NCBI GenBank assembly: GCA_030671165.1
Contig: DAOVAG010000079.1
Span: forward strand, 1 to 5,051
Source: Candidatus Bathyarchaeota archaeon
GTDB taxonomy: Archaea; Thermoproteota; Bathyarchaeia; RBG-16-48-13; GCA-020355125
DNA: 5,051 bases
Direction: 5' to 3'
Part shown: positions 1 to 5,051 of the stretch, piece by piece
How the letters are laid out: each line of letters opens with the position of its first letter
Numbering within the stretch: position 1 is the stretch's first letter
Made by a program: the position numbers and the translations under genes
The notes under the pieces: model-generated
Seen by the model: the letters and a program-made list of their open reading frames with translations, nothing else
Databases searched by the model: none
What the model was told of the DNA's origin: nothing

Positions 1-2
1 TT

Positions 3-7
3 CTCCT
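3..7 (-). promoter_or_regulatory. Shine-Dalgarno site for a minus-strand gene beyond the left edge
   Basis: On the minus strand the left end of the window reads TAAAGGAGAA, with AGGAG at positions 7 to 3. It lies about 45 bases after the RPA stop codon and points out of the window. With usual spacing the start codon would fall just outside. This suggests a downstream gene in the same direction, possibly co-transcribed with the RPA gene. The start codon itself is not visible, so this is an inference. Confidence 0.4.
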
Positions 8-50
8 TTAAGCAACCACTAATGTAAAGAAATAACGTAAAGTTTCGTAT

Positions 51-2060
51 TTATTCGAAAGTGTCTACGGTTAAACGTAATCCACCTTGATAAAGATCGG
101 TGGTAACTCGACCAGTTAACTTTAATTCTTTCCCGATAAGATCTTTACGCATAACTTCTACTGGAGCATTCTCATCTCCGCTTTCTATAACCATCTTCCA
201 AGCAGATTCCAACTCCATGTTTAAAAGTTTCTCAGCAAGAGGACTCCAAAATATCGCCTTGATCTGACCAGAACCATCTTCTAATACTATGTTAATGAAC
301 ATTCGATAAATCGGTTCAGGAATCTCACCACACCGCTCACAAACCCATACATCTCCCTCCTCATTAATTCTTCTTCGACATTTTGGACAGGCGGTATAGA
401 CTTTAGAGTTTGGAACTACTTCAATGATCTCTCCTTCTACAGTAGCAGTTTCTCCTTCCTTGATATCGGAGATTTTCTGAAACTTTGATATTTCAGGTTC
501 ACTTTCAAAAAGCGGTTTTAAATTTTCTTCATTACTTTTTTTTTGAACTTCAATTTCCGTTATTGATCTCGATGTTAGTTCAAGATTTCCATTATAACCA
601 ATCCTTATGAAAGCATTCTTTATTCTTAGCATTGTTCCGAGAGGCAGATTCTCCACTGCGTTTGCCAATTCTCTCCAAAGGGAGCCTTGGATTTCTCCTG
701 TTTCATCTTTTAGTCTAAAGGAAGCTACTTTCATTTCTCTTCCATCTTTTGTCGTAATAACTCTAATAGATGGTGCCTCTGAAATCGTTCCTTCAACGAT
801 CGAATTCAACCCAATCTTCAATTGTCCAATGGGTGTTGCTTTTTTAGATATTTTAGGTAAGGTTGTAGCTGCTTTAATGTCTGGATTAATTGTGAGGGTT
901 CCCATCTTTCCTAGATTTAATCCAATGATGCTAAAGCGTTCACGAGTGTAAGCTCCTCCCACAAGGATTGTATCTCCCAGAGATATTTTATCAAGTAAGT
1001 CTACTTGTTCGTCCCAGAGAGAAAGTCTGATAGTGCCTGTCTCATCCATAAGAAAGAGATCACCAATCCGTCCAATTCCACCGGATCGCCGAGAGAATTC
1101 TCTTGGATTCCCTACATTCACAACTCTACCAAGAATATCAACATCTGACATATTGGGGGTTAATCTATCTATCTTTATTGGAACAAATGAAGGGAGACTT
1201 ATCTCTCTTGTAACTTTTGGAAGGATTATGACTTGAGAGAATCTTCCCACATGAATCTCTAAAACGTCGCCTAAACCCTTTCTGATTTGGCCATCAGTAA
1301 TTCGTAGGTATTGGTTTTTCTTTACCTTCTTTATGTTATTTACTTTCTCGTCCCATAGGACGATTCGGATCCGTCCTGTTTCGTCGGCTATCCTTACACG
1401 CATAACTTGTCCTTTGCTGTTATCTTTTCTCGTAAAAACAGTTACAGGGGAAGTACTCAAAACAACTCCGACAAGATTTATGTAGTAATCATCTTCAGTT
1501 ATTTTACGAATCTTCTTGAATCCTTGCTTAACCGTAACAGATCTATTTGTACTACTATTTGAAGAAAGGATAGTCACGGCTCCTTTCTGACCAATATTTA
1601 TTTCGGGTCTACCATTTAGGCTAGTTTTAACATAACCGTGTTCTATGCGGATGTTCTGGTTAGGAGAGATTTTTTCTTGTTTAATTATCTCTGTTTTCTC
1701 ATCCCAGAGGACTATTGATATGGTTCCAGTCTCATCTGAAACTACGACCCGAGCAACTTGTCCTTCCTTGCCATCTTTGCGAGTGAAGGTTGAAACTGGA
1801 TAAACAGTACGTACAACTCCAGCAATGGACACATCGTTAGAGCCAACGATGAGATCTTTTATATTGATCTTGGTCTTCAAGGTAACTTCATCTGATAGAT
1901 TGAGATCTAATTCATTGGCAACTAGATAAGCGGCTCCATCCATGGTTAATAATTTTCCAGCATCCTCTCTTTTCTTATTGATTAGATTCATGATTGTTTC
2001 CCTAGTCATGTCTGGATGAATGGAAAGAATTTTAGTAATTATATCTTCATGGTTAAGCAT
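51..2060 (-). CDS. Replication protein A (RPA)-like single-strand DNA-binding protein, five OB folds and zinc finger
   Basis: This 669-residue protein is an archaeal RPA, which coats single-stranded DNA in replication, recombination and repair. Residues 1-55 form a helical N-terminal region. Four OB folds follow at about 66-165, 185-280, 295-392 and 411-505. Each carries a DETG turn (109, 226, 339, 452), and an LWDE strand end (118, 235, 348; LWRE at 461). A fifth OB fold at about 528-669 has a four-cysteine zinc finger (C558, C561, C574, C577) inserted, then DGSG and AIFW. This matches the multi-OB, zinc-finger RPAs of euryarchaea and TACK archaea rather than the short crenarchaeal SSB. The ATG at 2060 was chosen because the family-like sequence begins there. 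The frame stays open to 2372, but that part is hydrophobic, unlike the family, and runs antisense to the next gene. There is no SD; a TATA-like palindrome lies 26-37 bases upstream, fitting a leaderless or short-leader mRNA. Confidence 0.93.
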   Translation of the reverse strand: MLNHEDIITKILSIHPDMTRETIMNLINKKREDAGKLLTMDGAAYLVANELDLNLSDEVTLKTKINIKDLIVGSNDVSIAGVVRTVYPVSTFTRKDGKEGQVARVVVSDETGTISIVLWDEKTEIIKQEKISPNQNIRIEHGYVKTSLNGRPEINIGQKGAVTILSSNSSTNRSVTVKQGFKKIRKITEDDYYINLVGVVLSTSPVTVFTRKDNSKGQVMRVRIADETGRIRIVLWDEKVNNIKKVKKNQYLRITDGQIRKGLGDVLEIHVGRFSQVIILPKVTREISLPSFVPIKIDRLTPNMSDVDILGRVVNVGNPREFSRRSGGIGRIGDLFLMDETGTIRLSLWDEQVDLLDKISLGDTILVGGAYTRERFSIIGLNLGKMGTLTINPDIKAATTLPKISKKATPIGQLKIGLNSIVEGTISEAPSIRVITTKDGREMKVASFRLKDETGEIQGSLWRELANAVENLPLGTMLRIKNAFIRIGYNGNLELTSRSITEIEVQKKSNEENLKPLFESEPEISKFQKISDIKEGETATVEGEIIEVVPNSKVYTACPKCRRRINEEGDVWVCERCGEIPEPIYRMFINIVLEDGSGQIKAIFWSPLAEKLLNMELESAWKMVIESGDENAPVEVMRKDLIGKELKLTGRVTTDLYQGGLRLTVDTFE

Positions 2061-2133
2061 ATTGAATTCAAATTGTATTAAGTGAAATATTAATATTAGT
2101 GATGAAATATCTAATTCATTTAGTTGATTAAAG
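2061..2133. promoter_or_regulatory. Divergent promoter region of the RPA and PRC-barrel genes
   Basis: This 73-base AT-rich gap separates two divergent starts. A perfect palindrome, AATATTAATATT (2086-2097), lies 26-37 bases upstream of the RPA ATG, the distance expected for an archaeal TATA box driving a leaderless transcript. For the rightward gene, AAATATCT (2105-2112) lies 22-29 bases before its ATG, and the palindrome could also serve it. Neither start has a Shine-Dalgarno site. The position is clear, but assigning a TATA box in such AT-rich DNA is inference. Confidence 0.4.
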
Positions 2134-2499
2134 ATGAGTAAAAAATATAGATCAAGAAAAGATATTATTGGAAAACAGGTAATCGATTCAGAAGCAAAAA
2201 TTCTAGGAAACGTGAAGGAATTATCCTTTGATTTAGAGACAAGAGACATTGGTCTTACTATTGAAACAAAAAACGGAAAAGAAGTCAATGTGTCAAGTCG
2301 TGACATGAGTAGTATAGGAGATGTTATATTGTTAAAAAGAACGTTAAGCGAAGTTGAAACACCAAAAATCATTAAAAAAGCCCCCTCTACTCCTCCTCCA
2401 CCACCAAAACCATCAAAGCCTGGATTATGTAATGGGTGTGGGTATCAAAATGAGAAAACAGCTAAATTCTGTATAAAATGTGGAGCAAAAACGAGATAA
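2134..2499 (+). CDS. PRC-barrel protein with C-terminal zinc ribbon
   Basis: This small cytoplasmic protein has 121 residues. Residues 7-70 look like a PRC-barrel: RSRKDIIGKQV, then a glycine-turn strand pattern (ILGNVKELSF) and an acidic strand-rich middle. A lysine- and proline-rich linker (about 79-97, with PPPPPKP) leads to a C-terminal zinc ribbon with C99-x2-C102 and C113-x2-C116 in the order CNGCG and CIKCG. The protein has no membrane segment or signal peptide. PRC-barrels are general protein-interaction modules, found in RimM, in photosynthetic reaction centres, and in archaeal cell-division partners of SepF. The exact role here is unknown. The ATG at 2134 is the only reasonable start and has no SD, so translation may be leaderless. 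The gene is divergent from RPA and convergent with the lipoate ligase 44 bases downstream, so it appears to be transcribed alone. The domain calls are fairly firm; the function is not. Confidence 0.85.
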   Translation: MSKKYRSRKDIIGKQVIDSEAKILGNVKELSFDLETRDIGLTIETKNGKEVNVSSRDMSSIGDVILLKRTLSEVETPKIIKKAPSTPPPPPKPSKPGLCNGCGYQNEKTAKFCIKCGAKTR

Positions 2500-2543
2500 A
2501 AGTTCCGTTTAGGTATCAAACATTAGAAGAAAACAATGTTCTT

Positions 2544-3287
2544 TCAGAAAATTTTTTTCTCCAAAAATTTTTGAGCCATAAGGATCTCTTCCGAAGTTAA
2601 TTCTCCTCTCACGAGTTCAATTTGGAAGGCTCTCTCAAATCCCAGTTTCAAGGCTTCCTTTACCTCTGAGATAGATATTTCTCTTCCCAACTCAACAGCC
2701 AAGTTGGTAACAATTTGGTGACTGCTTTTTACGCCTCTCTTCTTTCGTCTCTTTAAGGTAGGACTTAAAACTTCTGATAAAATTGCCAAGTTTGAGTTAA
2801 TCAACAATGTTCCGTGATTGAAGAAGAAACTCTGTTTAACTGAACTAGCTGAACCAGAGACCTTCTTCCCAGATATAAAAATGCCATCAGAAAGTCTATA
2901 CTCTGCTTTAATACCTAAATTCTTCAATCCCAACATAACACCTTTACTCAGAACCTCAACTGTTCTGACGAGATCATCAGAAATCAAATAATGGTCTTTC
3001 CTCAATGATATCGAGTAATTAAGATTTCCAAGATCATGGTAGACTGTACCTCCACCAGTAAATCGCCTTATTACTAAGGTTCCATACTTATTACACGCCG
3101 CTAAATTAACTTCAGATTCAATGTCTTGAGATCTACCGATAACTACAGTGTTGACATTTCTCCAAAAACGGACTGTACTATTTGTATAACCCATTCCAAG
3201 GACAGTGGGAATGGCTTCATCGATAGCTAGATTCATACAAGAGTCTTCAAATTCAGTATCTATCAATCGCCACTGTTCTTTGACCAT
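2544..3287 (-). CDS. lplA: Lipoate-protein ligase A, catalytic domain protein
   Basis: This enzyme of the LplA/LipB/biotin-ligase fold attaches lipoate, through lipoyl-AMP, to a lysine of carrier domains such as the glycine-cleavage H protein or 2-oxoacid dehydrogenase E2. It is 247 residues long. Visible motifs are NLAIDEA (19-25), the nucleotide/lipoate loop RRFTGGGTVYHDLGN (74-88), the GKKVSGSA stretch (140-147) with the conserved lysine, and HGTLL (158-162). The octanoyltransferase LipM has a catalytic cysteine just before the GKK stretch; none is present here, which favours a ligase. The length covers only the large domain. The C-terminal accessory domain is missing, as in archaeal two-part enzymes such as that of Thermoplasma acidophilum, where a separate LplB is needed. 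No LplB is in this window. ATG at 3287 is preferred; an in-frame GTG at 3296, just after a TAG, would add three residues. Confidence 0.9.
   Translation of the reverse strand: MVKEQWRLIDTEFEDSCMNLAIDEAIPTVLGMGYTNSTVRFWRNVNTVVIGRSQDIESEVNLAACNKYGTLVIRRFTGGGTVYHDLGNLNYSISLRKDHYLISDDLVRTVEVLSKGVMLGLKNLGIKAEYRLSDGIFISGKKVSGSASSVKQSFFFNHGTLLINSNLAILSEVLSPTLKRRKKRGVKSSHQIVTNLAVELGREISISEVKEALKLGFERAFQIELVRGELTSEEILMAQKFLEKKIF
2552..2572 (+). terminator. Possible U-tract terminator of the PRC-barrel gene
   Basis: On the plus strand a run of seven T (2552-2558) is followed by the palindrome CAAAAATTTTTG (2562-2573), about 55 bases after the PRC-barrel stop. Archaeal termination relies on T-rich tracts, so this is a plausible end for the rightward transcript. 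The same bases encode the last residues (FLEKKIF) of the oppositely oriented lipoate ligase, so the T run may only reflect lysine codons. Confidence 0.3.
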
Positions 3288-3314
3288 AACTCCCACAAAC
3301 TAAACATAACTAGA

Positions 3315-3324
3315 AATAATTATT
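3315..3324 (-). promoter_or_regulatory. Candidate TATA box of the lipoate ligase gene
   Basis: AATAATTATT is a perfect palindrome 28-37 bases upstream of the ligase ATG at 3287. That is about the same distance as the palindrome in front of the RPA gene. It fits a promoter giving a very short leader. The surrounding DNA is extremely AT-rich, so chance is a real alternative. Confidence 0.3.
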
Positions 3325-3450
3325 GAAGAAAAATATTAATTTCTGTGCTTAAAAGATATTTATCAATTCTAAATAATAACATAATCATACAAAATATTTT
3401 TTGAACAAACCAATATTTGAAGAAATCAAGATAAAAATGATCGTATTCGA

Positions 3451-3468
3451 GGGGAATAGATTTATTGG
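3451..3468 (+). promoter_or_regulatory. Candidate BRE/TATA promoter of the coiled-coil protein gene
   Basis: GGGGAATAGATTTATTGG combines a purine-rich BRE-like part with a TTTATTGG TATA-like part (3461-3468). Initiation about 25 bases downstream would fall near 3490. That leaves a leader of about 30 bases that includes the AGGAG at 3510-3514, which fits a start at TTG 3520. Some GC-richer bases set this stretch apart from the AT-rich DNA before it. Confidence 0.35.
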
Positions 3469-3509
3469 TTTACGTCATAATTAATACTGGGAATAGAATT
3501 GATAAGAGA

Positions 3510-3514
3510 AGGAG
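3510..3514 (+). promoter_or_regulatory. Ribosome binding site that decides the TTG start at 3520
   Basis: AGGAG stands five bases before TTG at 3520, an ideal SD spacing. The alternative TTG at 3499 has only a weak GGGA upstream. Because leaderless translation generally prefers ATG, a TTG start is more credible behind an SD, so 3520 is favoured. Confidence 0.5.
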
Positions 3515-3519
3515 AAGAG

Positions 3520-4086
3520 TTGGGTTCAATCGATGATGAGATAATTAAAAACCTCATGGATCTGCGAAGTTATCTAGAGAAGAAAATAGAGGAATTGGAA
3601 GACGAAACAAGGAAGCTTAAAGCCCTTTTCAAAATCGTTGGTGAAGCTGTCGTAACAAAAAGTTTTAGGGGAGCAGAATCAATTCCAAGAATACAAACTA
3701 AGACAGATACTCTTACAATGAAAAATTGGGAAGAAGTCCCTCTCAAGATTGCTTCAGGTACTTTATTGGCAACAATGCATGTGAGTGATGAAGATATTAG
3801 AATTATACCAAATGAAGGACTGATTTTCGATATTAATACACCACCGTTTCAATCTTTTCTAATTAATAGAGTCTTGGAAGGCATATGTGAAAACGATAGA
3901 AAAGCATCTGAAAGGGGAGAAATGACTCCAGATAAGATCTTATCCTACGAGATCATGAAAGAAGGCGCAGTTATTAAAGAGATCAGAATTAACAACTATG
4001 GGACAGAGAAACGGTTAAGGGAAATCACTTCAACATCCAGATGGACACTAGAGAAGATGTACGAGAAGACTCAACAATCAAAATAG
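3520..4086 (+). CDS. Hypothetical coiled-coil protein
   Basis: I do not recognise this protein. From TTG 3520 it has 188 residues; from the in-frame TTG at 3499 it would have 195. Residues 4-40 are a charged heptad-like helix (DEIIKNLMDL, then YLEKKIEELEDETRKLKALF) that should form a coiled coil. A linker with many threonines and serines (45-67) leads to a globular part. This includes a strand-rich stretch (VPLKIASGTLLATMHV, 73-88), then FDINTPPFQSFLINRVLEGI (103-122). The last region pairs strands (AVIKEIRINNY, 150-160) with a basic helix (RLREITSTSRWTLEKMYEK, 165-183). It has no signal peptide, membrane segment or cysteine-based zinc site. It looks like an intact cytoplasmic protein, possibly oligomeric, of a family restricted to archaea. 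It is divergent from the lipoate ligase and the last intact gene before the decayed segment. Confidence in coding is high, in the start moderate. Confidence 0.8.
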   Translation: MGSIDDEIIKNLMDLRSYLEKKIEELEDETRKLKALFKIVGEAVVTKSFRGAESIPRIQTKTDTLTMKNWEEVPLKIASGTLLATMHVSDEDIRIIPNEGLIFDINTPPFQSFLINRVLEGICENDRKASERGEMTPDKILSYEIMKEGAVIKEIRINNYGTEKRLREITSTSRWTLEKMYEKTQQSK

Positions 4087-4090
4087 TTTT

Positions 4091-4107
4091 TACATTAAAG
4101 TAAAATA
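4091..4107 (+). repeat. Left copy of a 17-bp direct repeat
   Basis: TACATTAAAGTAAAATA is identical to positions 4774-4790. This copy begins four bases after the stop of the coiled-coil gene. With the preceding T run it forms a small inverted repeat, TTTTAC-attaaa-GTAAAA (4088-4105), which could also act in termination. The two copies bracket the two broken genes. Confidence 0.75.
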
Positions 4108-4108
4108 A

Positions 4109-4527
4109 ATGAGACAACGTAGCAAGAAAGGGAAAAAAGGGAGTTGTATAAGAAGCAAAAACTTGAGTTCGTGAGGGCAGTTGAGAAAGCAAATAAGGAC
4201 AGCTCTCAATTAAGAGTCTACTCTAAGTATCCCAGAGCTTAAAAGAGTATGACAGCCTTCTCACACATCGTTATGCTACATTGGCATCATAAGAAAGATG
4301 CAAAGAAGCCCAGACAGACTATCCTCCATTGGCCGCTTTGTGATGAAACTTCATGATGTGGAAGGTTGCTTACTAGGAGTTCAGAAAATAGATATCTACG
4401 AAAGCATATCAGTAATAATCATCAAACATTATATTCCCCTAGAAAATTGTGTATCTGGAATGAAAATCCAAAAAAGGATGCTTTATTGTCCAAATACATG
4501 AAAGACTTAGTAATATTAGGAGCGTGA
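4109..4527 (+). pseudogene. Decayed small gene, first of a broken pair
   Basis: No frame stays open here, but fragments in successive frames read like one protein. ATG at 4109 gives MRQRSKKGK. A second frame (4123-4239) continues with RELYKKQKLEFVRAVEK and ends near VYSKYP. A third (4236-4340) gives LKEYDSLLTHRYATLAS, a TAA at 4290, then ERCKEAQTDYPPLAAL. Another reading from 4340 gives VMKLHDVEG. The final frame (4351-4524) ends in NPKKDALLSKYMKDLVILGA and TGA at 4525-4527, one base before the next ATG. At least three frameshifts and one stop are needed, so the gene would be dead. The first fragment is helical and basic; I do not recognise the family. The junctions are my choice and could be wrong. 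The longest single-frame stretch with an ATG (4298-4501) does not look like a protein by itself. Reading this as random intergenic DNA remains possible. Confidence 0.4.
4518..4522 (+). promoter_or_regulatory. Ribosome binding site of the broken downstream gene
   Basis: AGGAG lies six bases before the ATG at 4529 and inside the last codons of the upstream broken gene, whose TGA is at 4525-4527. The stop-to-start gap of one base is typical of translationally coupled operon genes. This supports that both reading frames were once real. Confidence 0.5.
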
Positions 4528-4528
4528 A

Positions 4529-4751
4529 ATGATTAAGCTTAAAAGAATATGTTGATAGTCCCGTCTGGACAATATTAGTTGAAACTGTTCATAAAATGAT
4601 CATGTACCCCCACCACAAGGCATACATCCAACGTGAAATATTACTTGAACATCCAGACATCTCTTTTCAAGAGTTAGCTTTAAACCTAGAAATATCAAGA
4701 GGGGAAGCACTCGTTATCCTTTACGAACTTAAGAAGGAAAAAATTGAATAA
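4529..4751 (+). pseudogene. Frameshifted small helical (HTH-like) protein gene
   Basis: From ATG 4529 the frame reads MIKLK and then hits TGA and TAG within nine codons. Dropping one A from the AAAA run at 4541-4544 gives an open frame to TAA at 4749-4751, a 73-residue protein. It begins MIKLKEYVDSPVWTILV, continues with MIMYPHHKAYIQREILLEHP (24-42) and ends with SFQELALNLEISRGEALVIL (45-64) and YELKKEKIE. Residues 31-67 have the spacing of a helix-turn-helix or winged-helix unit, with PDISFQELALNL followed by ISRGEALVILYEL. The AGGAG before the ATG supports this start. If the shift is real, a short protein could still be made from the in-frame ATG at 4596 or 4602 (about 50 residues). I cannot name the family. 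An assembly error at the A run and genuine decay are both possible; the broken gene just upstream favours decay. Confidence 0.55.
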
Positions 4752-4773
4752 ACATCAATGAAGATAAAAATGC

Positions 4774-4790
4774 TACATTAAAGTAAAATA
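4774..4790 (+). repeat. Right copy of a 17-bp direct repeat
   Basis: This copy, TACATTAAAGTAAAATA, is identical to 4091-4107 and lies 22 bases after the end of the second broken gene. On the minus strand it reads as a T-rich tract just downstream of the leftward gene ending at 4824, so it might help end that transcript. The flanking bases of the two copies differ, so the identity is limited to 17 bases. Confidence 0.75.
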
Positions 4791-4823
4791 GAAAATATTT
4801 AATCCATTATTAGGATAATAGAA

Positions 4824-5051
4824 TTATTGGTTCCCTTTCTGTTTCTCTCGAGATTTTATCTTTTTTACAATCTCACTATAAAACCGCATATTTGAGACAT
4901 CAACTATAGGAATTTTTGTCCGTCTCTCCACCTCATAGTATTTGATATACTTAGGAAATTTGATGTAGCAGATCTGACTAATTGGAAAGAAGCCTTTTTC
5001 AACCTCGTAATGTAAAGCTTTTTCGTAGATTTCTAAACAGAAAAGGTAACC
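4824..5051 (-). CDS. C-terminal fragment of a hypothetical protein, cut by the window edge
   Basis: An open minus-strand frame enters from the right edge and ends with TAA at 4826-4824, giving the last 75 residues of a larger protein. The fragment starts GYLFCLEIYEKALHYEVEKG, continues with a strand-rich part (ICYIKFPKYIKYYEVE), and ends in a basic helix (YSEIVKKIKSREKQKGNQ). The order of an aromatic-rich helix with CLE, then a VEKGFF strand, then further strands and a basic tail recalls the end of PD-(D/E)XK nucleases of the Cas4/Dna2 type, where a QxxxY helix precedes such a strand. The catalytic residues would lie outside the window, so this is a weak guess. The gene converges on the broken pair, with 72 bases between them. 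Codon and base use resemble the intact genes. Confidence 0.65.
   Translation of the reverse strand, partial: GYLFCLEIYEKALHYEVEKGFFPISQICYIKFPKYIKYYEVERRTKIPIVDVSNMRFYSEIVKKIKSREKQKGNQ

Noticed and set aside
607..951. Plus-strand open frame of 114 codons inside the RPA gene
   Set aside because: It is a shadow of the minus-strand OB-fold coding sequence, with no SD and no protein-like pattern.
1033..1236. Plus-strand open frame of 67 codons inside the RPA gene
   Set aside because: It is antisense to conserved OB-fold 3 coding sequence, and its composition is that of a shadow frame.
2061..2372. N-terminal extension of the RPA frame by 104 codons
   Set aside because: The extension is hydrophobic and unlike any RPA N-terminus, runs antisense to the PRC-barrel gene, and crosses the divergent promoter. 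The family-like sequence starts at ATG 2060.
2544..3287. Octanoyltransferase LipM or LipB instead of a lipoate ligase
   Set aside because: The cysteine that LipM needs before the GKK stretch is absent, and the RRFTGGG and GKKVSGSA motifs match LplA better.
3297..3519. CRISPR leader, small RNA or tRNA in the divergent gap
   Set aside because: The gap is AT-rich with no repeated units, no cloverleaf-like arms and no stable GC stem; only promoter-like elements could be supported.
4298..4501. Plus-strand open frame of 67 codons as an independent gene
   Set aside because: It has no SD, starts amid fragments that continue in other frames, and ends before the more convincing coding end at 4525-4527. 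It is better read as part of the decayed gene.
4091..4790. Complete insertion sequence or MITE
   Set aside because: No terminal inverted repeats adjoin the 17-bp copies and no transposase motif could be recognised, so only the direct repeat is reported.

Overview
The window looks like part of an archaeal chromosome, probably from an uncultured AT-rich lineage of the TACK type (a Bathyarchaeia-like relative would fit, but I cannot fix the taxon). The evidence is a large archaeal single-strand DNA-binding protein of the RPA type with five OB folds and a zinc finger, a lipoate-protein ligase made of the catalytic domain only, a small PRC-barrel protein with a C-terminal zinc ribbon, and AT-rich TATA-like palindromes placed just upstream of start codons that have no Shine-Dalgarno site. 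Other starts do carry an AGGAG site, so leaderless and SD-led starts appear to coexist.

Layout: the RPA gene (51-2060, minus) and the PRC-barrel/zinc-ribbon gene (2134-2499, plus) are divergent and share a 73-bp promoter region. An AGGAG at the very left edge on the minus strand suggests that another minus-strand gene follows RPA outside the window. The PRC gene converges on the lipoate ligase gene (2544-3287, minus). That gene is divergent from an unrecognised coiled-coil protein gene (3520-4086, plus), which probably starts at a TTG codon with a well-placed AGGAG.

Right of 4086 the character changes. From about 4109 to 4751 no long gene is open, but the sequence reads as two small plus-strand genes broken by frameshifts and stops. 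The upstream one ends in TGA at 4525-4527. One base later the downstream one starts with ATG at 4529, behind an AGGAG. The downstream one is open for about 70 codons once one extra A is removed. The pair is bracketed by an identical 17-bp direct repeat (4091-4107 and 4774-4790). At the right edge, the C-terminal 75 codons of a minus-strand gene (4824-5051) run out of the window.

The first four genes are ordinary housekeeping or hypothetical archaeal genes. I see no complete new system here. The part most worth a second look is the decayed, repeat-bracketed two-gene segment and its relation to the cut-off gene beside it.
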